The notes beneath the pieces are model-generated. The model saw nothing but the letters and a program-made list of their open reading frames with translations, had not been told where the DNA came from and did not search any database. 11,537 bases of DNA from an uncultured Collinsella sp. Lineage in GTDB: Bacteria > Actinomycetota > Coriobacteriia > Coriobacteriales > Coriobacteriaceae. Where the stretch lies: positions 1-11,537 of the forward strand of contig CAUEQX010000054.1 in assembly GCA_959020035.1 (NCBI GenBank). The letters are read 5' to 3'. Shown here piece by piece: positions 1 through 7,290 of the stretch; position 1 is the first letter of the stretch; every line of letters starts with the position of its first letter. The translations under genes and the position numbers were made by a program.

Positions 1-863
1 GCAAGGCGACGACTGAGCGACGGACGCGGCATGTTCGGCGCGGCATCGGCCACGCGGCGGGCGGCAAGCGCCAGGCCGCGAGCACCATCCGCGATAAACG
101 TCGGCATCGAAGCCTTCTCGCGCAGGGCATCGAGCGCGGCGTCACCCAGCTCGGCCAGCCACGCGTTAACGGCACGGCTACGGATGTGCGTCTGTGCCAC
201 CGAGTCAATCGTAGAATCGGGAATACGTTCGAGCATTGAGTCCGAGGCATCGGCAAGCGACTCATTGATGCGGTCGGCAAGGTCGGCCCGGACGCGCTCC
301 AGCTGATCGGACAGACGCCGCCAGCTCGCCAGCGAGCACAACGCGTCGACCATCATCGCGACCGCGACGATAAAGGCGGACAGCCGCACAATCAGCACCG
401 GCAGATGACCAAGCAGCCCCAGCAATGCCGGCTCCACTAAACGGCAAATGCACAGCGCACCCAGGCCAAACGCGCATGCCCAGTACAGGCAGATGCGTCC
501 GTGCAAGTTAAACGGCAGGTGCGAGTAATCCCAAAAGCGAGCGCCCGTTGTTTTTTCCAACAGCACGCCTACGCTGTACTCAATCACGCTGCATACGAGC
601 GCTGCAGCGACAAACTGGCTCGACGCGTCAGGAATTCCGCGCAACAGCAGCCAGCAGGCAATGCCGCCCGCGCCATAGATGGGGCAACACGGTCCCAGCA
701 AAAAGCCGCTGTTGGCAAAGCGTCCGTGGTTGAGCATGGCGCAGACCGTCGATTCCCATGCCCAGCCGCAAAACCCGTAGAAGGCGAACGAGAGCACCAG
801 TGCCGAAAGCGGACAGGCGGCAAGCGTCGCGCCGTCAAATGCCATGTCGATCGCGGTCCCCAC
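1..863 (-). CDS. Putative ABC-transporter type IV / CmpB-like membrane protein (C-terminus cut by window edge)
   Basis: The reverse-complement frame is open from 863 to the window edge (287 codons visible, no stop), so the C-terminus is missing. The hydrophobic N-terminal half carries the hallmarks of the CmpB family (PF06541): a GWAWES motif near residue 40, then GRFANSGFLLGPCCPIYGAG, and later LLEKTTGARFWDYS followed by PFNLHGRICL. About four or five membrane segments are likely in the first 180 residues. The remainder is a hydrophilic, helical, probably cytoplasmic tail rich in Ala, Asp and Arg. I chose the GTG at 863 because a GAGGAGAGG ribosome site lies 7 bases upstream; an in-frame ATG at 845 is the alternative. 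It starts 3 bp after the HD gene stops, so the two are probably co-transcribed and translationally coupled. The molecular function of the family is not established despite its transporter name. Confidence 0.85.
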   Translation of the reverse strand, partial: MGTAIDMAFDGATLAACPLSALVLSFAFYGFCGWAWESTVCAMLNHGRFANSGFLLGPCCPIYGAGGIACWLLLRGIPDASSQFVAAALVCSVIEYSVGVLLEKTTGARFWDYSHLPFNLHGRICLYWACAFGLGALCICRLVEPALLGLLGHLPVLIVRLSAFIVAVAMMVDALCSLASWRRLSDQLERVRADLADRINESLADASDSMLERIPDSTIDSVAQTHIRSRAVNAWLAELGDAALDALREKASMPTFIADGARGLALAARRVADAAPNMPRPSLSRRL

Positions 864-866
864 CGT

Positions 867-1424
867 CTACCCTCTCCTCTTTTCACTCGAATCTTTGCTC
901 GAGCCGTCGCTCGAGCCCTCGCTCAAATCGTTCGCGTCGTCTTTGCGCGGCAGGCGGCCGGCGACCGTCTCGCGCAGAGCACACCATTTATCCGCCAGGC
1001 ACACAATCCAAGCCTCACGACACGTCGGCGGCACCGGCACCAGCGGAAACATATGCCGCACGATAATATTCCGTTCGCGCGGCGTCAGATCAAAATCTTC
1101 CTCCGCACGCGCCAGGGCAAAAAATGGATGCCGAAATCCGTGCAGTCGATGGCTTGGGTCGGGATCGTGCCAGTCATAGAGAAAGTAATCGTGCAGTAGG
1201 GCCCCGCGCAACAACGAGGCGCGGTCGACCGAGACACCGACGCGGCCCAGGCGCTCGGCAAAGGACAGACTTGCCCGCGCCACCGAGGTCACATGCGCAT
1301 ACACCGTCACGTCGCCATGCTGGATAAACTCGCGCGTCAGGTCCAAGCGGCCCGCCTGGGCGAGCTGGCGGGCGGCATCGTCGACCTCGTGCGCGATTTT
1401 CTCGGCACGAACGGCATCGGACAT
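867..1424 (-). CDS. HD-domain protein (putative phosphohydrolase)
   Basis: This 185-residue protein belongs to the metal-dependent HD phosphohydrolase superfamily. Visible motif residues are His44 (YAHVTSVA), the His78-Asp79 doublet in GALLHDYFLYDWH, a LHGFRHP segment at 94-100, His124 in IVRHMFPL, and Asp145 in VCLADKWC. These fit the H...HD...H...D metal-binding pattern. The HDYFLYDWHDPD...LHGF signature recalls a conserved soluble HD family of Firmicutes and Actinobacteria whose substrate is unknown. The start at 1424 is chosen over an upstream in-frame ATG at 1469 because GGAAGGAGG sits 4 bases before it. The last 25 residues are a Ser/Asp/Lys-rich tail encoded by a short tandem repeat and probably lie outside the fold. 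The CmpB-like gene follows after 3 bp, so the pair is likely one transcript. Confidence 0.88.
   Translation of the reverse strand: MSDAVRAEKIAHEVDDAARQLAQAGRLDLTREFIQHGDVTVYAHVTSVARASLSFAERLGRVGVSVDRASLLRGALLHDYFLYDWHDPDPSHRLHGFRHPFFALARAEEDFDLTPRERNIIVRHMFPLVPVPPTCREAWIVCLADKWCALRETVAGRLPRKDDANDLSEGSSDGSSKDSSEKRRG
885..920 (-). repeat. Three imperfect 12-bp tandem repeats in the HD gene tail
   Basis: On the coding strand three units (GAGGGCTCGAGC, GACGGCTCGAGC, AAAGATTCGAGT) encode EGSS, DGSS and KDSS at the C-terminus of the HD protein. The first two units differ at a single base. The repeat keeps frame, so copy-number change would only lengthen or shorten the flexible tail. Confidence 0.7.
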
Positions 1425-1472
1425 GCTGCCTCCTTCCAGCGGCTCACGGCGGCAAGCCACGGCCTGCACGTA

Positions 1473-1500
1473 TTGAAAAAATCATCATCGAATCTATCAG
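1473..1500 (+). promoter_or_regulatory. Candidate promoter for the DXS-like gene
   Basis: A TTGAAA hexamer (1473-1478) and a TATCAG hexamer (1495-1500) are separated by 16 bp in the A/T-rich part of the divergent intergenic region. Each matches the housekeeping consensus at four or more of six positions. Transcription would begin near 1507, about 145 bases before the start codon, and the palindrome at 1513-1524 would lie just downstream of the start point. The call rests on consensus matching alone. Confidence 0.3.
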
Positions 1501-1512
1501 TATGGCATCGGA

Positions 1513-1524
1513 CAAAACGTTTTG
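1513..1524. promoter_or_regulatory. Perfect 12-bp palindrome, candidate repressor operator
   Basis: CAAAACGTTTTG is a perfect palindrome. It extends to 18 bp (GGACAAAACGTTTTGCCC) with one mismatched pair. It lies between the divergent HD/CmpB-like and DXS-like genes. A central CG flanked by A and T runs resembles operators of LacI-family repressors, but no regulator gene is present in this window, so the binding protein is unknown. Confidence 0.4.
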
Positions 1525-1651
1525 CCCCACCAGTTGGCGAATTACCGCGCCGCCGTCACATATCAAACGCCAAAATGTGCGAGACTGTCTTGTGCAATTG
1601 TGTCGGCCGAGGGAGCGCCGGCACTCGATTCGCATGGAGTAACCCACAACG

Positions 1652-3433
1652 ATGCTGCTTACGCAAACGACAACGCCCGAGGACGTCAAGGCTCTTAATC
1701 GTGCCGAGCTCCCGCAGCTCTGCGACGAGATTCGCCACGCCATCCTCGAAAGCTCCGCCGCCGTCGGCGGGCACGTTGCCCCCAACCTGGGCGTCGTTGA
1801 GCTTACGGTCGCGCTCCATCGCGTGTTTAACTCCCCTATCGACAAGATTCTCTTTGACGTTTCGCACCAGACCTACGCCCACAAGGCGCTGACTGGGCGC
1901 GCGTACACTTATATCGATCCGAAGCGCTTTGGCGAGGCCTCTGGCTTTGCCAATCCCGACGAGTCCGAGCACGACCTGTTCGCCATGGGCCATACCTCCA
2001 CGTCGGTGAGCCTGGGCTGCGGTCTGGCGCACGCTCGTGACCTGGCGGGCGATGCGTACAACGTCATCACCATCATTGGCGACGGCTCGCTTTCGGGCGG
2101 CCTGGCGTTTGAGGGCTTCAACAATGCCGCCGAACTCGACAGCAACCTGATCATCATCGTCAACGATAACGACCAGTCCATCGCCGAGAACCACGGTGGC
2201 CTCTATCGCAATCTGGCCGAGCTGCGCGCCAGCAACGGCACCTGTGAGCGCAACGTTTTCCGCGCGATGGGACTCGACTACCGTTATTTGGACGCCGGCA
2301 ACGACGTGTTGGCCCTAGTCGACGCGCTGCAGGAACTGCGCAATATCGATCATCCCATCGTGCTGCACGTCTCCACCGCCAAGGGCAAGGGCTTTGAGCC
2401 AGCCCAAAACGACCCCGAGCGCTGGCACCACGTGGGTCCGTTTGACATGGCGACCGGGCGCAAGCTCTGCCCGGGCCATCCGAGCGAGCCTGCGCCGCGC
2501 ACCTACGCCGACATTACGGGCGAGGCGCTCAGCGCCGCCATCGAGCGCGATCCGCAGGTCGTGGGCATCACGGCCGCCACGCCCTACATCATGGGCTTTA
2601 CACCCGAGCTTCGCGCCGCCGCCGGCAAACAGTTCGTCGATGTGGGCATTGCCGAGGAGCACGCCGTGACCTTTGCCACCGCGCTTGCGCGCTCGGGCGC
2701 CAAGCCAGTCTTTGGTGTGTACGGCACGTTTTTGCAGCGCGCCTACGACGAGCTGTGGCACGACCTGTGCCTCAACGACGCCCCCGCAACCATCCTGGTG
2801 TTTGGTGCGTCGATCTTTGGCACCACGTCCGAGACGCACCTTTCGTTCTTTGATATTTCCATGCTGGGCGCTCTTCCCAACATGCGCTACTTGGCGCCGG
2901 TCTGCATGGAGGAATACCTGTCCATGCTGAGCTGGTCGCTCGACCACCGCGAGCATCCCGTGGCGATTCGTGTACCTGGTATTGGCCTGGTGAGCCGTCC
3001 CGATCTGGCGCCTGCCGAGGACACCGACTATAGCGCCGTTCGCTACAACGTGGTGCGTCAGGGCCGCGATGTGGCCGTGCTTGCGCTCGGCGACTTCTTT
3101 GAGTTGGGCGAGCGCGTGGCAAACCGCTTGGCCGCCGAGTACGGCATCGAGGCCACGCTCGTCAACCCGCGCTTTGCAACCGAGCTCGACCGCGAGTTCC
3201 TCAACAGCCTTGCCGCCGAGCATCGCGTTGTCGTCACCCTCGAGGACGGCGTCTTGGACGGCGGCTGGGGTGAGCGTGTGGCATGTTATCTGGCATGCAC
3301 GCCGTTGCGCACGCGCACCTTCGGCATCGCCAAGGGCTTCCCCGACCGCTACGACCCCAACGAACTGCTCGCTCAAAACGGCATGACGGTCGAGAACATG
3401 GCCGCCGAAGCCGCAAGACTACTCAACGAGTAA
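1652..3433 (+). CDS. dxs: 1-deoxy-D-xylulose-5-phosphate synthase family protein (short, divergent)
   Basis: This 593-residue thiamine-diphosphate enzyme of the DXS family would condense pyruvate and glyceraldehyde 3-phosphate to DXP for isoprenoid, thiamine or pyridoxal synthesis. Motifs in order are GGHVAPNLGVVELT (His41, matching E. coli His49), DVSHQTYAHK (His72), the diphosphate-binding GDGSLSGG at 143-150 with NDND at 171-174, KGKGFEPAQ with His259, GIAEEHAVTF with catalytic Glu335, and YGTFLQRAYD (Tyr357, Arg363). The transketolase C-terminal domain follows from about 470. The usual DRAGxVGxDGxTHxG motif is altered here to FGASIFGTTSETHLS: the equivalents of E. coli Arg420 and Asp427 are lost while the His is kept (His396). 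RYPRG is also altered, to RVPGI. At 593 residues it is shorter than E. coli DXS (620). It may be a paralogue with changed activity. GGAG lies 12 bases before the start. The gene appears monocistronic and ends in a strong terminator. Confidence 0.88.
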   Translation: MLLTQTTTPEDVKALNRAELPQLCDEIRHAILESSAAVGGHVAPNLGVVELTVALHRVFNSPIDKILFDVSHQTYAHKALTGRAYTYIDPKRFGEASGFANPDESEHDLFAMGHTSTSVSLGCGLAHARDLAGDAYNVITIIGDGSLSGGLAFEGFNNAAELDSNLIIIVNDNDQSIAENHGGLYRNLAELRASNGTCERNVFRAMGLDYRYLDAGNDVLALVDALQELRNIDHPIVLHVSTAKGKGFEPAQNDPERWHHVGPFDMATGRKLCPGHPSEPAPRTYADITGEALSAAIERDPQVVGITAATPYIMGFTPELRAAAGKQFVDVGIAEEHAVTFATALARSGAKPVFGVYGTFLQRAYDELWHDLCLNDAPATILVFGASIFGTTSETHLSFFDISMLGALPNMRYLAPVCMEEYLSMLSWSLDHREHPVAIRVPGIGLVSRPDLAPAEDTDYSAVRYNVVRQGRDVAVLALGDFFELGERVANRLAAEYGIEATLVNPRFATELDREFLNSLAAEHRVVVTLEDGVLDGGWGERVACYLACTPLRTRTFGIAKGFPDRYDPNELLAQNGMTVENMAAEAARLLNE

Positions 3434-3434
3434 G

Positions 3435-3477
3435 AAAACCTCCGCAAGGGAAGCATCCCTGCGGAGGTTTTTGTTTT
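3435..3477 (+). terminator. Rho-independent terminator of the DXS-like gene
   Basis: The left arm AAAACCTCCGCA pairs with TGCGGAGGTTTT; the stem continues as GGG/CCC past one bulged A, closing on a 6-base loop. A T-rich tail (TTTTTGTTTT) follows. It begins one base after the stop codon. Confidence 0.9.
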
Positions 3478-3490
3478 CGCGACGCGATTA

Positions 3491-3545
3491 TCTCAATCTG
3501 TAACATCCAGGGCCCGAATTCCCGTCTAACTGTTACAGATTGAGA
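3491..3545. repeat. Inverted-repeat element, unit 1
   Basis: Perfect 15-bp inverted arms (TCTCAATCTGTAACA at 3491-3505 and its complement at 3531-3545) enclose 25 bp that include the palindromes GGGCCC and GAATTC. Total length is 55 bp, the same as unit 2. The right arm and its flank (3525-3547) match unit 2 at all but one position. It resembles a REP-type or MITE-like intergenic element; no transposase is nearby. Confidence 0.75.
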
Positions 3546-3570
3546 CATTCAAATTCCCCTGAAGAGAATA

Positions 3571-3625
3571 TCTCGATCTGCAACAGTTAGAACCCATTTC
3601 CTCGTCTACCTGTTACAGATTGAGA
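3571..3625. repeat. Inverted-repeat element, unit 2
   Basis: This is a second 55-bp unit starting exactly 80 bp after unit 1. The arms extend to 21 bp (3571-3591 and 3605-3625) with a 13-base loop. As plus-strand RNA they give 18 Watson-Crick pairs, one G-U pair and two mismatches. The right arm (TCTACCTGTTACAGATTGAG plus A) is nearly identical to that of unit 1, whereas the left arm and loop differ more. It would fold into a long hairpin on either strand. Confidence 0.75.
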
Positions 3626-3667
3626 CAAAGCAGCGAGGCAGGCCGTCACATCTGCAAGAACCACCAC

Positions 3668-3687
3668 AAAGGTGCCTGTCCCTTTTT
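3668..3687. repeat. Short repeat-like motif upstream of the transport promoter
   Basis: AAAGGTGCCTGTCCCTTTTT contains 5-bp complementary ends (AAAGG/CCTTT). From memory, the core GGTGCCTGTCCC recurs in intergenic repeats of unrelated bacterial genomes. It lies about 40 bp beyond unit 2 of the inverted repeats and may be part of the same repeat cluster. It occurs once in this window, so its repeat status is unproven. Confidence 0.3.
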
Positions 3688-3736
3688 GGTAGGTACAATA
3701 ACCCATAAGGCAAGTATGTTTCTGAGTTATTTCGTG

Positions 3737-3766
3737 TTGACCCATTTGAGCGCGATAGGGTATAAC
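3737..3766 (+). promoter_or_regulatory. Sigma-70-type promoter of the amino-acid transport operon
   Basis: TTGACC (3737-3742) and TATAAC (3761-3766) are separated by 18 bp, each matching the consensus at five of six positions. Transcription would start near 3773, giving a leader of about 36 bases before the binding-protein start codon at 3810. AAAGGTG, about 7 bases before that codon, serves as the ribosome site. Confidence 0.7.
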
Positions 3767-3809
3767 TCTACTCAACCGCTAGGGATTTTATTGAGAAAGG
3801 TGTTCTACC

Positions 3810-4805
3810 ATGAGCAAGAACCTCTCCCAGCAGGTCGTTCTCGACCGCCGCGGCTTTGTCGCCGCTACCTTCGCAACCGTCGCCGGCCTTGGTCTTGCCG
3901 GCTGCTCCGACACCAGCGCCGAGGCCGACAAGGGTTCCGCCGCCGGCTCCTCCAAGGGCTCCGAGGATACCGAGGTTTCCGCTACGCTCGATGCCAAGAC
4001 ATTCGACAAGCTCGTCGACAACGGCCCCAAAGCCGACGACGATGCCATCGCCGCCAGCACCTGGGCCACGGCCGTCAAGGACGCCGGCGTCTTTAAGATT
4101 GGTGGCGTCCAGACCTCCACGCTCTTCTCCCTCCTTAACGAGAAGGACGGCCAGACCCGCGGCTTCGATGCCGGCATCGCACAGCTCCTGTCCAACTACA
4201 TCCTGGGCGAAAACAAGGTCGAGATCACCCAGGTGACCTCTGACACGCGCGAGTCCGTCCTGCAGAACGGCCAGGTCGACGCCGTCTTTGCCACCTACAC
4301 CATCACCGATGAGCGCAAGAAGCTCGTCTCCTTCGCCGGCCCCTACTACTACACGCAGCAGGCCATCCTGGTGCTCGCCGACAACGACGACATCAAGAGC
4401 GTCGACGACCTGGCCGATAAGAACGTCGCCGTCCAGTCCGGCTCCAACGGCCCCGCCATCCTGGAGGAGTTCGCTCCCAAGGCCAGCCAGCAGGAGTTCA
4501 AGACCGACGAGGAGGCCCGTCAGGCACTCCAGCAGGGTCGCGTTGACGCCTACGTCATCGACAACAACATGCAGCAGAGCGCCCTGGTCCGCGAGCCCGG
4601 CAAGTACAAGATCGCCGGCAAGCCCTTCGGCAGCAAGGAGCCCTACGGCATCGGCCTACCGCTCGATTCCGACGGCGTCGCCTTTGTCAACGACTTCCTT
4701 AAGAAGATCGAGGGCGACGGCACCTGGACCAAGCTGTGGCAGATCTGCATCGGTGACCGCACGGGCGACACCAACGTTCCCGAGCTGCCCGAGGTTGGCG
4801 CCTAA
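3810..4805 (+). CDS. Polar amino-acid ABC transporter substrate-binding lipoprotein (glutamate/glutamine type)
   Basis: This 331-residue family 3 solute-binding protein would capture an amino acid, probably glutamate or glutamine, outside the cell for the following permeases. The N-terminus has a twin-arginine segment (DRRGFVA, 12-18), a hydrophobic stretch and a lipobox LAGC with Cys32 as the lipid anchor, so Tat export is possible. A low-complexity Ala/Ser/Asp/Lys linker covers about 33-60. Family motifs are RGFDAGIAQLL at 117-127, TR near 146-147 followed by NGQVDAVFA, TITDERKKLVSFAGPYY at 164-180, and GRVDAYVIDN with Asp251, the usual ligand alpha-amino contact. A strong promoter precedes it and a stem-loop follows, which would favour excess binding protein over permease. 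Ligand identity is inferred from the family and is not certain. Confidence 0.92.
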   Translation: MSKNLSQQVVLDRRGFVAATFATVAGLGLAGCSDTSAEADKGSAAGSSKGSEDTEVSATLDAKTFDKLVDNGPKADDDAIAASTWATAVKDAGVFKIGGVQTSTLFSLLNEKDGQTRGFDAGIAQLLSNYILGENKVEITQVTSDTRESVLQNGQVDAVFATYTITDERKKLVSFAGPYYYTQQAILVLADNDDIKSVDDLADKNVAVQSGSNGPAILEEFAPKASQQEFKTDEEARQALQQGRVDAYVIDNNMQQSALVREPGKYKIAGKPFGSKEPYGIGLPLDSDGVAFVNDFLKKIEGDGTWTKLWQICIGDRTGDTNVPELPEVGA

Positions 4806-4894
4806 GCCTGCAAGCTGGGCAACAGCCGCTACGAAACCATACGGAAACGCACGATGCGCTTTATTGCGCTAAACTGTTTCCTTACTGAGTTGTC

Positions 4895-4927
4895 GGGGCT
4901 TCCGTACATACGGGAGCCCCTTTCCTT
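4895..4927 (+). terminator. Stem-loop between binding protein and permeases (attenuator-like)
   Basis: GGGGCTTCCGT pairs with ACGGGAGCCCC (11 bp including one T-G wobble) around the loop ACAT, followed by TTTCCTT. The imperfect T tract suggests partial termination or 3'-end stabilisation of the binding-protein message rather than a full stop, because the permeases that follow complete the same transporter. Confidence 0.65.
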
Positions 4928-4944
4928 ACCGGCGGGAGGTCCGC

Positions 4945-5604
4945 ATGAGTCTCTCCGAGCTCTGGTCGCTCTATGGCCAGAACTATATCGACGCGCTGCT
5001 CGCAACCTGGGGTATGACGCTTGAGTCGTTTGCCATCGCCATGGTGCTGGCCGTCGCCGTCACCGTGATGCGCGTGTCGCCGCTCAAGCCGCTGCGCGTC
5101 TTTGGCGACCTGTATGTCCAGGTCTTCCGTAACATCCCCGGCATCGCGCTGCTCATCATCGTCGTCTACGCACTGCCACCGCTCAAGGTCGTCCTGCCCT
5201 ACCGCACCTGCGTTATCGTCGCCACGGTCCTTTTGGGCTCGGCCTTTGGCTCCGAGAACTTTATGAGTGGCATCAACACCGTCGGCGTCGGCCAGGTGGA
5301 AGCCGCCCGCTCGCTCGGTATGAGCTTCAGCCGTATCCTCGCCAAGATCGTGATTCCGCAGGCGCTGCGCTCGAGCGTACTGCCCATGACCAACCTCTTT
5401 ATCGCCGTCATGCTTACCACCGCGCTCGGCAGTCAGGTGCCGCTTAAACCGCAGGAGCTCACTGGCGTGGTGAGCTACATCAACACGCGCTCGCTCGGCG
5501 GCGTCGCCGCGTTCTTTATCTCGGCGCTCGGCTACCTGGGCACGGCCTTTGTGGTGAGCCACATTGGCAACTACATCGATAAGAAGGTGAGGATCCTCCG
5601 ATGA
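4945..5604 (+). CDS. Amino-acid ABC transporter permease (first subunit)
   Basis: This 219-residue inner-membrane permease of the HisM/GlnP (GluC-like) type would form the translocation channel with the next permease. About five membrane helices are visible, near residues 22-42, 60-78, 88-104, 146-162 and 185-205. The cytoplasmic EAA loop that docks on the ATPase is EAARSLGMSFSR followed by IVIPQALR at about 119-142. GGGAGG lies 6 bases before the ATG. The gene overlaps the second permease by 4 bp (ATGA), implying translational coupling. The length is normal for the family and nothing appears broken. Confidence 0.93.
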   Translation: MSLSELWSLYGQNYIDALLATWGMTLESFAIAMVLAVAVTVMRVSPLKPLRVFGDLYVQVFRNIPGIALLIIVVYALPPLKVVLPYRTCVIVATVLLGSAFGSENFMSGINTVGVGQVEAARSLGMSFSRILAKIVIPQALRSSVLPMTNLFIAVMLTTALGSQVPLKPQELTGVVSYINTRSLGGVAAFFISALGYLGTAFVVSHIGNYIDKKVRILR

Positions 5605-6437
5605 GCAAGCACTCCACCTCCGCGCTTACCATGCGCGATGCGCTCTACGAGGCTCCCGGCCCCAAGATGCGCGCCAAGATTCGCATCGGCACCGCCATCT
5701 CGCTTGTTGCCGTCGCCGCGCTCGCCGTCCTGGTACTGCAGCGCTTTTATGTGACCGGCCAGCTTTCGGTCCACTATTGGTATTTCTTTACGCACTTAAC
5801 CACCTGGAAGTTCTTGCTTGCCGGCTTTGAGGGCACCGTTAAAGTTGCACTCACCGCCGGCGTCATTGCACTGGTACTGGGCTTAGCCCTTATGCTCGGC
5901 CGTACCAGCGGCATCATCAAGCCGTTACAGCTGGTCTGCCGTGTGCTCACCGATTTCTTCCGCGGCGTGCCGAGCCTGCTGTTCATCTACTTCTTCTTTT
6001 TGGTGCTGCCCCAGTACAAGATCGCGCTACCGTCATTTTGGATGCTCACACTGCCTGTCGCGCTCGCTGCGGCCGGCGTGCTGGCCGAGATTTTCCGCGC
6101 CGGCGTCAATGCCGTACCGCGCGGTCAGGTCGAGGCAGCCCAGGCGCTCGGTCTCTCCAAGGCCAAAATCACCTTTAAAATCGTGTTGCCGCAGGCTATT
6201 CGGTTTATCATTCCGTCGTTGATTTCGCAGCTTGTGGTCGTAGTCAAAGACACCACCGTCGCCTATGTGGTGAGCTACCCCGACCTCATGCAAAATGCCC
6301 GTGTGCTCATTACCAACTACGACGCCCTCGTGTCGGTCTACCTGGTAATCGCGGTCATCTACATCCTCATCAACGTCGCGATCAACAAGGCCGCCATCTA
6401 CGTTTCGCACAAGACCGGCGCGACCATCATCCGCTAA
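5601..6437 (+). CDS. Amino-acid ABC transporter permease (second subunit)
   Basis: This 278-residue permease of the GluD/HisQ type is the partner of the preceding subunit. A hydrophilic N-terminal extension of about 28 residues precedes the first helix (about 29-48). Further helices lie near 79-99, 120-137, 147-165, 205-225 and 245-262. The EAA loop reads EAAQALGLSKAKI then IVLPQAIR at about 178-201. The RGVPSLLFIYF segment at 121-131 is typical of the polar amino-acid permease family. The start codon overlaps the upstream stop (ATGA), and the ATPase follows after 36 bp. The longer N-terminus distinguishes it from the first permease, as in other glutamate-type systems with unequal permeases. 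Confidence 0.93.
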   Translation: MSKHSTSALTMRDALYEAPGPKMRAKIRIGTAISLVAVAALAVLVLQRFYVTGQLSVHYWYFFTHLTTWKFLLAGFEGTVKVALTAGVIALVLGLALMLGRTSGIIKPLQLVCRVLTDFFRGVPSLLFIYFFFLVLPQYKIALPSFWMLTLPVALAAAGVLAEIFRAGVNAVPRGQVEAAQALGLSKAKITFKIVLPQAIRFIIPSLISQLVVVVKDTTVAYVVSYPDLMQNARVLITNYDALVSVYLVIAVIYILINVAINKAAIYVSHKTGATIIR

Positions 6438-6473
6438 CGCTTTACCATTTCGAGTCATAAGGAGCCGAGCACC

Positions 6474-7238
<765 letters not shown>

Positions 7239-7290
7239 CCCAATTGCCATATCTGCTCGCCATGACCATCCAAACTCGAAAGCAACACCT

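Larger units (their letters stand above)
3434..3809. other. Gene-free intergenic region, 376 bp
   Basis: This gap holds, in order, the terminator of the DXS-like gene, two related inverted-repeat elements (3491-3545 and 3571-3625), a short repeat-like hairpin motif near 3668-3687, and the promoter and leader of the transport operon. Short open frames on either strand here have no ribosome site or recognisable protein and are not called. Confidence 0.8.

Noticed and set aside
501..1199. Plus-strand open frame (232 codons) opposite the CmpB-like and HD genes
   Set aside because: The minus strand encodes two proteins with clear family motifs; this frame has none and crosses their junction.
2315..3376. 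Long minus-strand open frame (353 codons) opposite the DXS-like gene
   Set aside because: It is fully antisense to a gene with unmistakable motifs. Its product is Ala/Gly/His-rich with no recognisable family, as expected from high-GC codon bias.
3491..3625. CRISPR array
   Set aside because: There are only two units, each an internal inverted repeat with unlike left halves, with no regular direct repeats with unique spacers and no cas genes.
3587..3775. Minus-strand 62-codon frame over the intergenic repeats
   Set aside because: It is built mostly from repeat DNA and the operon promoter, lacks a ribosome site and resembles no protein.
4882..5562. Minus-strand open frame (226 codons) opposite the first permease
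   Set aside because: The product is a charged His/Asp/Arg-rich string typical of the reverse strand of a membrane protein gene. It starts within the coding strand of a clear permease.
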